Source of the DNA: Cnuella takakiae
Lineage (GTDB): Bacteria > Bacteroidota > Bacteroidia > Chitinophagales > Chitinophagaceae
Reading direction: 5' to 3'
Length of the DNA stretch: 42,033 bases
Assembly (NCBI RefSeq): GCF_001953305.1
Contig: NZ_MTFE01000010.1
Coordinates: 4,365,289-4,407,321, forward strand
This document shows positions 6,486 through 14,430 of this stretch, piece by piece (position 1 is the stretch's first letter; each line of letters opens with the position of its first letter). Position numbers and translations under genes: made by a program. The notes beneath the pieces were generated by a model, which saw only the letters and a list, made by a program, of their open reading frames with translations, was not told the origin of the DNA and did no database searches.

Positions 6486-8426
6486 TTACCACTGCAACTC
6501 CAGCTTATTATTCTTTCGCTCCAAATCAGCCATGCGCTGGCTGGGATCGATTTCCACACGAACAATGTCGGTCAGCTTGCGGCTGGTGCTGATGGTGTAA
6601 GTAGGATGGGTCCATTTCCACGACTCATATACCTTGCGGCTTTCCTGGCCGGCTTCGGCGGGCTTGCTGCCAAACATCAGGTACATGGGTACATAATGCC
6701 ATTCGCTGCTGCCATCCTTGAAGGTGATCTTCACATCCATGGGCATGGGCATCTGGCCAATGCGGCGCAGGCGCACCTGGGTGGCATTACCTTCTTCCCA
6801 CAGGCTGTCGATACCGTAGTCGATGGTCTTGGTGCTGTTTACAAAATATTCCTTGTACCAGTCCAGCACCAGTCCGCTTTCCTTTTCCGCCAGGCGCACG
6901 AAATCATTTACGTTGGGATGCTTGAAGCGCCACTGGCGGTAGTACTCCAGCAGGATGCGGTCGCGAACGGGTGCGCCCACTACATAACCCAGTTGCTCCA
7001 TAAATACATTGCCCTTGCTGTAAGAGGCAATGCTATACGCAAAGTTGGTATTGAAATGATCGGCATGGGTGGTGAGGGGTTCTTCTCGGCCGCTCTTTAC
7101 CAGTTGGAAATAACCGCCATAATTACCGGCATGGTACAGGGGCAGTTCGGCAGTGGCAATAGAGTCACTTTTACGTGCTTCGGCAGGATTGCTGGTACGC
7201 ATTTGCTTCACGCCTTGCTGGCGGTAAAACTCTTCCACTAGGTTGGTGGCATACTCCGTAAAGCCTTCATCCATCCAGGGGTACTGGGCTTCATCGGTGC
7301 CCATCAAACCCTGGTACCAGGTATGCATCCACTCGTGGAAAGCAGTACCCAGGCTTGAGGAAGCCAGCATGGTACTCATGGGGTATTCCATACCACCATC
7401 CCCGCCGTGCAGGAAGGAGTACTGCTGCCAGGGGTATGCACCGAAGTTCTTTTTAATAAAAGGGTAAACCGTTACAGCGGCATCGGCTATACGGTTCCAG
7501 GCCGCATCTTCTGCAGGGTTGTTTGCATTGTTTTTATACAACACATGGATGGTAGGGCCATCGGCCATATCGCGGCTGATGTGTTTGTAGTTGGGATCGG
7601 CGGCCCAGGCAAAATCGTGCACATTGGGCGCTGTAAAGTGCCAGGCCAGTTTGGCACCCGCCGGGCGGGTAACCTTTGCACCTTTAGCCTCATAACCATA
7701 ACCAATGCTGTTGGCGTTTTGCAGGTAACCGGTACCACCCAGAATATAGGTCTTGTCGATATTGATGGTCACATCGTAATCGCCCCACACACCGTAAAAC
7801 TCACGGGCAACATAGGGGTTGGGATGCCAGCCATCATAATCATATTCCACCATCTTGGGATACCACTGCGTCATGGTGTAGCGTACGGTGGTCTGCGGGT
7901 TGTCGCGGCCACTGCGGCGTACCTGCAGGGGCACCTGTGCATCCCATGCCAGGTCAAACTGCACCTTGGTTTTGGGCAGGATGGGTTTATCTAAAATCAC
8001 TTCCAGGATGGTTTCGTGCAGTTTGGTTTTCTGCACCCGGCCATTCAGCTTGATGGTAGCTACATTCTGGTAGCCCACTTCATCAGGCTTGAGCTTGGAG
8101 ATGCGGTCGCGTACGCGGGCATCCCAGTCGCCCACATCATTGCCGTTGCGGTCTTTGCGCAAAGACACGGAACCCTGGCGGAGGCTGCGGGCATCCATCA
8201 TGCTACCGGGCTGAAACGCATTCCAGTACAGGTGAAAAAACACACGATCCAGTGTATCGGGCGAATTGTTCCAATAATCGAGTTGGGTTTTACCGGCCAG
8301 CTTATTGGTTTGTACATCCACATCTACATTCATGGTGTACTTCACCTTTTGCTGCCAGCGGTCGGGCTGGGCCTGCGCTACAAAAGCAGCAAAAGCCAGC
8401 AAAAAGAAAAACGATCTTTTCATCAT
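6486..8426 (-). CDS. Secreted M1-family zinc metallopeptidase
   Basis: A gluzincin aminopeptidase-like enzyme exported to the periplasm or outside. A signal peptide covers about residues 1-20 (basic MMKRS, hydrophobic run, AQAQ end). The GxMEx-type exopeptidase loop reads GGMEYP near 344-349. The zinc site is HEWMH (His364, Glu365, His368), with the third ligand Glu387 exactly 19 residues after His368, inside WMDEGFTEY. All catalytic elements are therefore present in the 646 residues. The family commonly scavenges peptides in Bacteroidota; the substrate here is unknown. No operon partner is evident: the upstream PepSY-like gene ends in its own terminator. The start is 8426, or the adjacent ATG at 8423. 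Confidence 0.94.
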   Translation of the reverse strand: MMKRSFFFLLAFAAFVAQAQPDRWQQKVKYTMNVDVDVQTNKLAGKTQLDYWNNSPDTLDRVFFHLYWNAFQPGSMMDARSLRQGSVSLRKDRNGNDVGDWDARVRDRISKLKPDEVGYQNVATIKLNGRVQKTKLHETILEVILDKPILPKTKVQFDLAWDAQVPLQVRRSGRDNPQTTVRYTMTQWYPKMVEYDYDGWHPNPYVAREFYGVWGDYDVTINIDKTYILGGTGYLQNANSIGYGYEAKGAKVTRPAGAKLAWHFTAPNVHDFAWAADPNYKHISRDMADGPTIHVLYKNNANNPAEDAAWNRIADAAVTVYPFIKKNFGAYPWQQYSFLHGGDGGMEYPMSTMLASSSLGTAFHEWMHTWYQGLMGTDEAQYPWMDEGFTEYATNLVEEFYRQQGVKQMRTSNPAEARKSDSIATAELPLYHAGNYGGYFQLVKSGREEPLTTHADHFNTNFAYSIASYSKGNVFMEQLGYVVGAPVRDRILLEYYRQWRFKHPNVNDFVRLAEKESGLVLDWYKEYFVNSTKTIDYGIDSLWEEGNATQVRLRRIGQMPMPMDVKITFKDGSSEWHYVPMYLMFGSKPAEAGQESRKVYESWKWTHPTYTISTSRKLTDIVRVEIDPSQRMADLERKNNKLELQW

Positions 8427-8513
8427 GTGAACGGCTGAGTTTTAAGGAGGGCTAAATTTCGGTGAAACCCTGTTAGGAGAAAAACAAAAGTTTAAAGCAA
8501 CCGGGTTAAAAAG

Positions 8514-8538
8514 AAAAAAGCTGCATCGCTGCAGCTTT
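8514..8538 (-). terminator. Terminator of the PepSY-like gene
   Basis: On the minus strand AAAGCTGC pairs with GCAGCTTT over 8 bp around a 6-nt loop, followed by a run of T. It stands 27 nt after the stop of the 8566-9018 gene. Confidence 0.8.
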
Positions 8539-8565
8539 GAAATAAGGTAGAATCAAAAAGTGGTG

Positions 8566-9018
8566 CTAAAGTGTGATGGTTTCACTCACCAGTTTGCCGG
8601 TACCGGTAAAGAACAGGTACTTCTTCTGTACTTCGTTTTTTTGCACCTTAATGCGATACAGGGTTTTGTTTCCAGGGCGGGTGATGATCTTGGTTTCGGT
8701 TACCTCCCACTCATCGCCGCTGTACTTGCTTTTTTCAAATCCATCCTGCACATCGGCTTCCAGCTTTTCAAACTCCCAATCCTGCTCAGTCTCGCGCCAC
8801 ATGCCCTTGTTGTTGTAGCTGGCTACTTTCTTATTGCCGCCTTCGGCAAAATGCACCTGCACGCTTACAACCTTGTCCAGGTACTCGGGCGACTCTGCAT
8901 TTGGGTATTGGGCAGCAAAGGCTTCCTTCACAGCAGCCGGTATCTCACGTAATTGGGCAAACGAAAATTGGGAAACGGCAATGGTCAATACGAACATCAA
9001 AATTATTCTGCGCATCAT
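8566..9018 (-). CDS. Secreted PepSY-like small protein
   Basis: 150 residues with a clear signal peptide (MMRRIILMFVLTIAVSQFSF, then AQ). The mature part (AAVKEAFAAQYPNAESPEY, then two or three amphipathic strand-helix units) matches the pattern of the PepSY-like family (PF11396) common in Bacteroidota periplasm. That family has no settled function. Two imperfect repeat halves seem present (residues about 27-90 and 92-150, each with a K..W.. or Y pattern). It has its own terminator and no obvious operon partner. Either of two adjacent ATG codons (9018 or 9015) may start it. The 188-nt gap upstream holds nothing recognisable. Confidence 0.8.
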   Translation of the reverse strand: MMRRIILMFVLTIAVSQFSFAQLREIPAAVKEAFAAQYPNAESPEYLDKVVSVQVHFAEGGNKKVASYNNKGMWRETEQDWEFEKLEADVQDGFEKSKYSGDEWEVTETKIITRPGNKTLYRIKVQKNEVQKKYLFFTGTGKLVSETITL

Positions 9019-9206
9019 GGTCCGGTGGTTTGATTCAAAAAACGAAGAAAAGGCAGAAAAATTTTAAGGAGTGTTAAAGTGATTTCGAAGGAGGGATTTC
9101 GGCAGTTGCTTATAGGTGGGATTACGTTGAAGGCTTAGCGGAGGGTTGAAGTTCAGGGTACCTCAGTTTAGCTTATAGGTGAGGTCGAATGCATTACAGC
9201 AGCTAA

Positions 9207-9401
9207 TCATCTATCCTTCAGCCCGCCTTTTGCCAAACCGCTGTCGGGCGAAGTGCTTCCTTTGGATGATTGCTTGGTGGTCTTACGAGCCACCTTCTTC
9301 TGCTTGTCAATCTTGATCCAATCGCTGATAAGGGCAAAGTCCTGCTCTGTCAACTGGCGTCCGGTAGTTATAAAATCTACGTTCTTCGCTTCTTTGATCA
9401 T
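9207..9401 (-). CDS. Small basic protein paired with a GNAT-like protein
   Basis: 64 residues, no family that I can name with confidence. The N-terminal half (KNVDFITTGRQLTEQDFALI, then SDWIK) looks folded and helical. The C-terminal half is a lysine- and serine-rich, probably disordered tail (KQKKVARKTTKQSSKG). The ATG at 9401 stands 9 nt after the stop of the GNAT-like gene, so the two are almost certainly cotranscribed. A small charged protein linked to an acetyltransferase-like partner recalls toxin-antitoxin or modifier pairs, but gene order is the reverse of the classical TacAT type. Function is unknown. Confidence 0.65.
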   Translation of the reverse strand: MIKEAKNVDFITTGRQLTEQDFALISDWIKIDKQKKVARKTTKQSSKGSTSPDSGLAKGGLKDR

Positions 9402-9410
9402 AGCTGTAAT

Positions 9411-9935
9411 TTACTGATTTTGTGAAAAATACCGTGTCACCAACTTGGCCGCAGCACGTGTGTCAATAGCCATAATATTGCCAAAAAGTACAGTTGCTCC
9501 CAATGACTGCCGATAGTGCTCGATCAACCTGCTCTTACTCTCAAAAGAAACATATCCGTTATATCCCATTTCAAAGGAGTACTTACAGGCAAATGCCACC
9601 AAATTACCTGGCACACCTAAATAGACCTTTTTAGCACCGCGGTTGAACTTGGCACTTTCAATCAATGCCATAAAAATGTGGTCGCCCCGGTCTTGTAACG
9701 AGACCAGTCCTTGAATGATGTCGGGATTCCCTTTTATGACCAGCTTGTAAATTTGCCGTTCAGGCTGCTTTCCTTCTCGTTTCCAATCGAAAAGCCATTC
9801 TGCTTTTTTAAGCTTACGCCGGTCAGTTTCGGTCAGTGGAAGTACATCAGTTTGGAAGAGGTCACCGGTAATAGCGTTTTCTACAGATCGGGTCAGTTTA
9901 TCAATTTTAATGTCGAAGGGCTGATCCTTAGGCAT
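9411..9935 (-). CDS. GNAT-like protein of unknown function
   Basis: 174 residues. The C-terminal half follows the N-acetyltransferase pattern: a strand (IFMALIESAK), then VYLGVPGNLVAFACKYSFEM (about 110-129) where the CoA loop would be, and an ending YGYxxF...LIEHYRQSLGA that matches the usual 'Y-x-x-G-F/A' close. The CoA loop is degenerate (GVPGNL in place of Q/R-x-x-G-x-G/A), so catalysis is uncertain. The first half (DVLPLTETDRRKLKKAEWLF) is basic and not recognised. It forms a two-gene unit with the 64-residue gene downstream. A dyad AGCAA-ATC-TTGCT (9946-9958) overlaps the likely -7 region (AAGATTTG, one mismatch), which could allow self-regulation. Confidence 0.7.
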   Translation of the reverse strand: MPKDQPFDIKIDKLTRSVENAITGDLFQTDVLPLTETDRRKLKKAEWLFDWKREGKQPERQIYKLVIKGNPDIIQGLVSLQDRGDHIFMALIESAKFNRGAKKVYLGVPGNLVAFACKYSFEMGYNGYVSFESKSRLIEHYRQSLGATVLFGNIMAIDTRAAAKLVTRYFSQNQ

Positions 9936-9945
9936 ATTCTAATGT

Positions 9946-9958
9946 AGCAAATCTTGCT
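9946..9958. promoter_or_regulatory. Small dyad before the GNAT-like gene
   Basis: AGCAA ATC TTGCT is a 5-bp-arm palindrome 10 nt upstream of the ATG at 9935. It overlaps a one-mismatch -7 box on the minus strand. It could be an operator, but so short a dyad can occur by chance. Confidence 0.3.
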
Positions 9959-10040
9959 TACGGACTCTTGCAGATCGCGGACGCCGCATTTCGCCCAACA
10001 TTACCCTTTGCTACTTCCCGAAACCCCACATCCGACATTC

Positions 10041-10709
10041 CTACATCTCCTTGCCGCCCACTACCAGCACTATCTCTCCTTTAACCGTTTTCTGGCGGAA
10101 ATAATCCGCTACTTCCTTCAGGGTGCCGCGTTTGGTTTCTTCAAACATCTTGGTGAGCTCGCGGCTTACGCTGCAGGGGCGGTCGGGGCCAAAGTACTGG
10201 GCCAGGTCGTCGAGGGTTTTTACCAGCCGCATGGGCGATTCGTAAAATACGAGGGTGCGCTCTTCCTCGGCCAACTTGGTAAAAGCGGTATGCCGGCCTT
10301 TTTTCAAGGGCAAAAAACCTTCGAAGGCAAATCGGTGGATGGGCAGGCCGCTGTTGACCAGGGCGGGCACAAAGGCTGTGGCGCCGGGCAGGCACTCTAC
10401 CCTGATGTCCTGTTCGGCACAGGCCCTTACCAGCAGAAAGGCAGGATCTGAAATACCGGGTGTACCGGCATCGGTAACCACGGCCATCTTTTTACCGGCC
10501 AGCATCTGGTCTACCAGGTGCTGCAATACCTTGTGCTCGTTGTGCTGGTGAAAAGGGCTGAGCGGCTTGTTGATATTATAATGATTGAGCAGCCGCGACG
10601 AGTTGCGGGTATCTTCCGCCAGGATCACATCCACTTCCTGCAACACTTCCAGTGCGCGGAGGGTAATGTCTTTCATATTGCCGATGGGTGTGGGAACAAG
10701 GTAGAGCAT
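10041..10709 (-). CDS. rsmI: 16S rRNA (cytidine1402-2'-O)-methyltransferase RsmI
   Basis: Adds the 2'-O-methyl of C1402 in the ribosomal P site. The 222 residues show the tetrapyrrole-methylase fold signatures of RsmI in order: LVPTPIGNMKDITLRALEVL at the start, AEDTRNSSRLLNHY near 35-50, VTDAGTPGISDPAF near 80-95 and PGATAFVPALVNSGLP near 110-125. The start is placed at 10709 (MLYLVPTPIG), because the family begins just before this motif; six extra residues from 10727 are possible. purS lies upstream on the same strand but ends in a terminator (10774-10797), so rsmI probably has its own promoter. Confidence 0.95.
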   Translation of the reverse strand: MLYLVPTPIGNMKDITLRALEVLQEVDVILAEDTRNSSRLLNHYNINKPLSPFHQHNEHKVLQHLVDQMLAGKKMAVVTDAGTPGISDPAFLLVRACAEQDIRVECLPGATAFVPALVNSGLPIHRFAFEGFLPLKKGRHTAFTKLAEEERTLVFYESPMRLVKTLDDLAQYFGPDRPCSVSRELTKMFEETKRGTLKEVADYFRQKTVKGEIVLVVGGKEM

Positions 10710-10745
10710 AACAAGTACGAAGTACAAGGTTAGAAATACGAAGTT
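10706..10745. repeat. Short word repeat (AAGTACGAAGTACAAGG)
   Basis: Degenerate words around GTACGAAGTACAAGG and AAATACGAAGTTGG immediately upstream of rsmI. This looks like another small member of the word-repeat class that fills gaps in this window. No complementary arm is obvious. Confidence 0.45.
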
Positions 10746-10773
10746 GGGACAATTACCGGCAATTGCTGGTATG

Positions 10774-10797
10774 AAAAAAGGCAGCCGAAGCTGCCGG
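10774..10797 (-). terminator. Terminator of purS with a TTCG tetraloop
   Basis: On the minus strand GGCAGC-TTCG-GCTGCC followed by six T residues forms a classic intrinsic terminator. It lies downstream of the purS stop at 10888. A second weak dyad (TACCGGCAATTGCTGGTA, 10754-10771) follows it. Confidence 0.88.
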
Positions 10798-10827
10798 GAA
10801 TATGAGATTGTTTGCGTGGTGCAAAAG

Positions 10828-10862
10828 GGAAAGCTGCAAGCTTTTAGCTACAAGCTACAAGT
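10828..10862. repeat. Dispersed repeat GCTGCAAGCTTTTAGCTACA
   Basis: The same word, with a few extra bases, occurs as the third unit of the tandem array at 17532-17559 and, inverted, at 19862-19892. It lies between purS and its terminator. Confidence 0.8.
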
Positions 10863-10887
10863 GAACTTTACCGCGATGCAAGACTGC

Positions 10888-11133
10888 TTAACCTACAGTG
10901 ATTTCGTAGTACTCCATCACCTGGTTGGCCAGCAGTTTCCTGGCAGCTTCATCGGCTACGGCTTTGGCGGCATCTTCGCTGTCGGCCTCTACCTGCAGGG
11001 TAATGTTTTTGCCTACCCGAACGTCGGCAACATTTTTCAAACCCAGGTTCCCCAGGCCGCTCATTACGGCTTTACCCTGTGGATCGAGCAGTTCTTTCAG
11101 CGGCATTACTTTTACCTGTACAGTGTAGGTCAT
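10888..11133 (-). CDS. purS: Phosphoribosylformylglycinamidine synthase subunit PurS
   Basis: Small subunit of the PurSLQ complex that makes FGAM in purine synthesis. The start at 11133 (MTYTVQVKVMPLKELLDPQG) gives 81 residues, the standard size; a longer frame to 11250 carries an unrelated N-terminus. The family pattern V.V...LLDPQGKAV...L..LG...V.DVRVGK is complete. No purL or purQ is in the window, so the complex genes are dispersed. A perfect -7 box (TAGGTTTG, 11170-11177) lies 36 nt upstream and a strong terminator follows. Confidence 0.93.
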   Translation of the reverse strand: MTYTVQVKVMPLKELLDPQGKAVMSGLGNLGLKNVADVRVGKNITLQVEADSEDAAKAVADEAARKLLANQVMEYYEITVG

Positions 11134-11169
11134 AGCTCTGTATTTAGCGATTGGTGGTTTAAAGTTGCG

Positions 11170-11177
11170 CAAACCTA
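11170..11177 (-). promoter_or_regulatory. -7 box of purS (TAGGTTTG)
   Basis: Perfect TAnnTTTG on the minus strand, 36 nt before the purS ATG. No clear -33 TTG found at 17-21 nt spacing. Confidence 0.55.
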
Positions 11178-11301
11178 CGAAAGAACCGGGAACCGCAGAT
11201 TTGTATGATGGAAAATGATTGATAGGATACAGTTCCCTGCTTGTATCCACCGTTTGTTGGCCCCGAATGTTACCTATTGATAAACGCCAACAGCTTCTGC
11301 T

Positions 11302-12159
11302 CTAAACCTTATTTACACTTTGATGTATGGCTTTTTCTTCTTTACTGAAAAAAGAAATCACCAGGTACAGCACAAAGATCACCGGAACAGCAAGCCATTT
11401 CAGGATGACAAGGGCTACCAGTGATACTGCCAGCAGGATGTATTTCAGCAGATTGTTCTGGAAAGAAAAATCGCTGAACTTAAGTGCCATGAACCGGCGG
11501 TTGCAGGTCATGAGGTAGGCCAGCACCAGAATCACCGCATAAAGGAACCATTGGTTGATGAACAGCTGCTGGATGCCGAATTTGTCGAACCATATAATAA
11601 GCGGAAAGGAAGCCACGAACAAGCCGGCTGCAGGCGAAGGCACGCCGATAAAGCTGGTGCTTTGGTTGGTGGCAATATTGAACTTGGCCAACCGCCAGGC
11701 CACCGCTCCTGAAAACAGGAATGCAGGCACAAAAAGCAGCATGGAAGTATCCAACCCATTTTCACCCTGCGCATAGGATAACCGCAGCAACTGGTAGAGG
11801 ATCATTCCGGGTGCCACACCAAAGCTCACCACATCACTCAGCGAATCGAGTTGCTTGCCCATCTCCGAACTGGCCTTGAGCATACGCGCCAGGAAGCCGT
11901 CCAGGAAATCAACAACAGCAGCAGCAAAGAGAAAGATGGCACCCCAGGTCATTCTTTCGGGCATTACCACTTGTGTAGCACCGGTATTTTCCAGCACCAC
12001 AATGGTTTCACCGGTTTGCAGGATGAACACAATAGCAATACAGCCAAACACCAGGTTGAGCAGGGTGAAGAGATTGGGGATCTGCCCAACAATACCCCCT
12101 GTCCCCCTGAAGGGGGAACTTAGGCCGGAATTACTGCTATTTTTATCACTTGTATCCAA
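11302..12159 (-). CDS. pssA: CDP-diacylglycerol-serine O-phosphatidyltransferase, repeat-encoded N-terminus
   Basis: Makes phosphatidylserine from CDP-diacylglycerol and serine, the route to phosphatidylethanolamine. The CDP-alcohol phosphotransferase signature D-x2-D-G-x2-A-R-x8-G-x3-D-x3-D is complete (DFLDGFLARMLKASSEMGKQ, then LDSLSD). Six to eight membrane segments follow. The conserved start of the family is at QIPNLFTLLNL, yet no ATG, GTG or TTG stands directly before it. The only canonical start is TTG at 12159, and the codons between (SGLSSPFRGTGGIV) are a family-A repeat arm read in frame; a stop lies further upstream in the partner arm. The protein therefore seems to carry a repeat-derived N-terminal extension of about 25 residues. 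An AUU start is a less likely alternative. Confidence 0.92.
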   Translation of the reverse strand: MDTSDKNSSNSGLSSPFRGTGGIVGQIPNLFTLLNLVFGCIAIVFILQTGETIVVLENTGATQVVMPERMTWGAIFLFAAAVVDFLDGFLARMLKASSEMGKQLDSLSDVVSFGVAPGMILYQLLRLSYAQGENGLDTSMLLFVPAFLFSGAVAWRLAKFNIATNQSTSFIGVPSPAAGLFVASFPLIIWFDKFGIQQLFINQWFLYAVILVLAYLMTCNRRFMALKFSDFSFQNNLLKYILLAVSLVALVILKWLAVPVIFVLYLVISFFSKEEKAIHQSVNKV

Positions 12160-12238
12160 GACAATATTTTTTAGATGAACGCTTACATTTAAACCGGGTT
12201 GTTTGACCTAAGTTCCCCCTTTAGGGGGACAGGGGGTG
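12094..12238. repeat. Family-A inverted pair at pepP/pssA
   Basis: Arms 12094-12126 and 12205-12238 are inverted copies of the CCTAAGTTCCCCCTT/AGGGGGACAGGGGG repeat. The right arm ends 5 nt before the aminopeptidase P stop. The left arm lies inside the pssA reading frame. The 78 nt between contain the pssA start region and no hairpin terminator. This junction is co-directional, unlike the other two complete family-A pairs. Confidence 0.93.
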
Positions 12239-12243
12239 AGGTT

Positions 12244-13530
12244 TTATTTCATCTTCGCCTCTATCTCCTCCACCGTAATAGGAATACCGGTGAACAGGTC
12301 AATGTTCCCGTTTTCGGTGATCCAGAAATTGTTCTCGATGCGGATGCCCATACCTTCTTCTTCGATATAAATACCGGGCTCAATGGTAAAGAGCATACCA
12401 GCCTGGATGGGTTCGGTGCGGGTACCCAGGTCGTGCACATCAATGCCCAAGTGGTGTGAAATACCATGATACAGGTATTTGCGGTAAGCGCGGCTGTCCC
12501 TGTCTTCATTCTTCACATCGCCTTCGCTGAGCAGCCCGATTTTTACAAACTGCGTCGTGGCTTCCTCGCCTACTTGATCGGTATAATCCAGGATGGAGAT
12601 GCCGGGCTTCAGGATGCTTTTGGCGTAGTTGTGCAGGTGCAGGCAGGCATTGTACACCTCGGCCTGGCGCTTGGTGAACTTGCCATTCACCGGAACGGTG
12701 CGGGTGAGGTCGGCAGCATAGCCGCCATAGTCGGCGCCAAAATCCATCAGGATCAGTTCACCGTCCTTGCACTCCTGGTTGTTGCTTACATAGTGCAGGG
12801 TGCGGGCCCGGTCGCCGGAAGCAATGATGCTGCCATAAGCCTGTCCGCTTGCCCGCTGGCTGAGAAAGGAATGCAGGATTTCCGCTTCTATTTCATATTC
12901 CATCACACCCGGCTTGATAAAGCGCAACAGGCGGTCGAAGGTATTGCCGGTGATCTCGATGGCTTTTTTTACCACCTCGATTTCCATAGGCGTTTTGATG
13001 GCCCGCAGGTCTTTCATCAGCCTGGCTGCCCGCTCGTAGTTGTGCAACGGATAGCGGCTGCGCATATCATCCACAAAGCGGTAGTCGCGGGTACGCAGCA
13101 GGCTTGCCTTGCGGTCGTTCTCGTTGGTATCGAGGTAAATATTGTCTGCCAGGTGCACCCAGGTTTGGAGCATGGCATCGAGGGTGTCCAGCCACACAAT
13201 GGATTGGATACCGCTGATGGCCGTTGCTTCCTCGCGGCGCAGGCGTTTGCCATCCCACTTTTCCTTTAGCTCGTTGGGGCGTACCAGCACCAGCACTTCC
13301 CGGAACTTGGGATCGGGGTTATCGGGGAAAAGCACCACCATCGAATCTTCCTGCATGATGCCGGAAAGCCAGTACAGGTCGCTATTCTGGCGGAAATGAA
13401 ACAAGGCATCCCCGTTGGTAGGCACTTCATCGTTGCTTACAAAGATGGCAATGCTATTGGGCTTCATGCGTTCCACAAAACGCTGGCGGTTGGTGATAAA
13501 GATCTGCGGGTCGAGGGGCAAGTGCTTCAT
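12244..13530 (-). CDS. pepP: Aminopeptidase P family (Xaa-Pro) metallopeptidase
   Basis: Releases an N-terminal residue preceding proline; cytoplasmic, dimetal (Mn). 428 residues with an AMP_N domain (about 1-150, including QNSDLYWLSGI and EKWDGKR) and an M24B catalytic domain. The five metal ligands are visible: two Asp in MDFGADYGGYAADLTRT, His in HHLGIDVHD, Glu in TIEPGIYI and Glu in GIRIENNF. It is first in a minus-strand run (pepP, pssA, purS, rsmI). The 314-nt gap to the divergent DUF922 gene holds a word-repeat array and a poor promoter-like TTACTTTG. The symbol is by family. Confidence 0.94.
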   Translation of the reverse strand: MKHLPLDPQIFITNRQRFVERMKPNSIAIFVSNDEVPTNGDALFHFRQNSDLYWLSGIMQEDSMVVLFPDNPDPKFREVLVLVRPNELKEKWDGKRLRREEATAISGIQSIVWLDTLDAMLQTWVHLADNIYLDTNENDRKASLLRTRDYRFVDDMRSRYPLHNYERAARLMKDLRAIKTPMEIEVVKKAIEITGNTFDRLLRFIKPGVMEYEIEAEILHSFLSQRASGQAYGSIIASGDRARTLHYVSNNQECKDGELILMDFGADYGGYAADLTRTVPVNGKFTKRQAEVYNACLHLHNYAKSILKPGISILDYTDQVGEEATTQFVKIGLLSEGDVKNEDRDSRAYRKYLYHGISHHLGIDVHDLGTRTEPIQAGMLFTIEPGIYIEEEGMGIRIENNFWITENGNIDLFTGIPITVEEIEAKMK

Positions 13531-13598
13531 GCAAACTATGTTTATCCTGCCGGGCAGGGTGATGATTCAAGGTTGAGCAAAGTAAGGGAAAAGGATGA

Positions 13599-13655
13599 TT
13601 GGGTATTAGGAATTGGGTATTGGTGAGTAGTGATTGGTGATTGGTGATTTCATTG
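13599..13655. repeat. Word-repeat array (GATTGGTGATTGGTGATT)
   Basis: Degenerate 7-8 nt words (ATTGGGTATTAGG, TATTGGTGAG, GATTGGTGATTGG) fill the middle of the gap between pepP and the DUF922 gene. A weak complementary segment (ACCACCAATCGTCACCACC) lies at 13822-13841 just before the next gene. The rest of the 314-nt gap shows nothing I can name. Confidence 0.7.
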
Positions 13656-13844
13656 GTGGGCAAAAAATCATCCCCGCAGAAAGGGGCTTCGCCGTACAAA
13701 AATCCATGCTTAACGTTTTTTAGCAATGCTTTGAATTGCGAATGAATGGCTGTGCTTAATTTAGGGCAACAGCAAAAGAAAAAGCCACCTTTCCAAGCTG
13801 TTGTATCCTTTTTTTTGAAAAACCACCAATCGTCACCACCGGCT

Positions 13845-14429
13845 ATGAACCACCTCATTCACCTGTTTACCGCACTGCTCTTGCTGTTGCAGTACCATGC
13901 TGCACCGGCTGCCTACAATTCAACTCCCAAGCACGTTGTATTTAACGACGGCGAAGACGAAGAACACCTGCCCTGGCGCTTCAACCGCAAGCTTACCTGG
14001 GAAGACTTCAAGTGTGTCCCGGTTCGCAATACAGAAGCCGTAGCACTTACCAGCACCTCGCTCGGCATTACCTACAAAGTGAAGAACCGCCAGTTTATTT
14101 ACGACATCAACTGTGCCTTTGCCAAGCAGCACTCCTGGGGCCTGATGAAAACTCCGTACATACTAGCACACGAGCAGGGCCATTTCGATATCACCGAGAT
14201 TTATGCCCGCAAACTGCACCAGCAACTGCAGGATTACCGTTTCAACGAAAAGTCTTTTAAGCAGGACATCAGTAATATTTACCAGCAAATTGTAAAAGAG
14301 AAAGAAGCCTGCCAGGAACGCTACGACCATGAGACCGATCATAGCCGTAAAAAGGTAAGGCAGGAAGAGTGGCAGGTGCGTATTGAGGCTTTGCTGGAGG
14401 ATACCGATGGATACCGGAATTATCCGTAA
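13845..14429 (+). CDS. Secreted DUF922 protein with an HExxH motif
   Basis: 194 residues when started at 13845 (MNHLIHLFTALLLLLQYHAA), which gives a proper signal peptide ending near AAPAA; the longer frame from 13746 would bury it. The mature part matches DUF922, described as predicted secreted zinc-dependent protease: LTWEDFKCVP near 50, HEQGHFDI at 109-116 (His109, Glu110, His113), and the C-terminal YDHETDHSRKKVRQEEWQ block. The substrate is unknown. It converges with the deoxynucleoside kinase gene, and one base separates its stop from a family-A repeat arm. Confidence 0.85.
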   Translation: MNHLIHLFTALLLLLQYHAAPAAYNSTPKHVVFNDGEDEEHLPWRFNRKLTWEDFKCVPVRNTEAVALTSTSLGITYKVKNRQFIYDINCAFAKQHSWGLMKTPYILAHEQGHFDITEIYARKLHQQLQDYRFNEKSFKQDISNIYQQIVKEKEACQERYDHETDHSRKKVRQEEWQVRIEALLEDTDGYRNYP

Positions 14430-14430
14430 T

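Noticed and set aside
9207-9935. Firm call of a toxin-antitoxin system
   Set aside because: Order, degenerate CoA loop and unknown partner family do not meet the standard; kept only as a hypothesis.
11225-11248. GGATACA...TGTATCC hairpin as the pssA terminator
   Set aside because: The 7-bp stem has a 10-nt loop and no T-run on the minus strand; too weak to list as a terminator.
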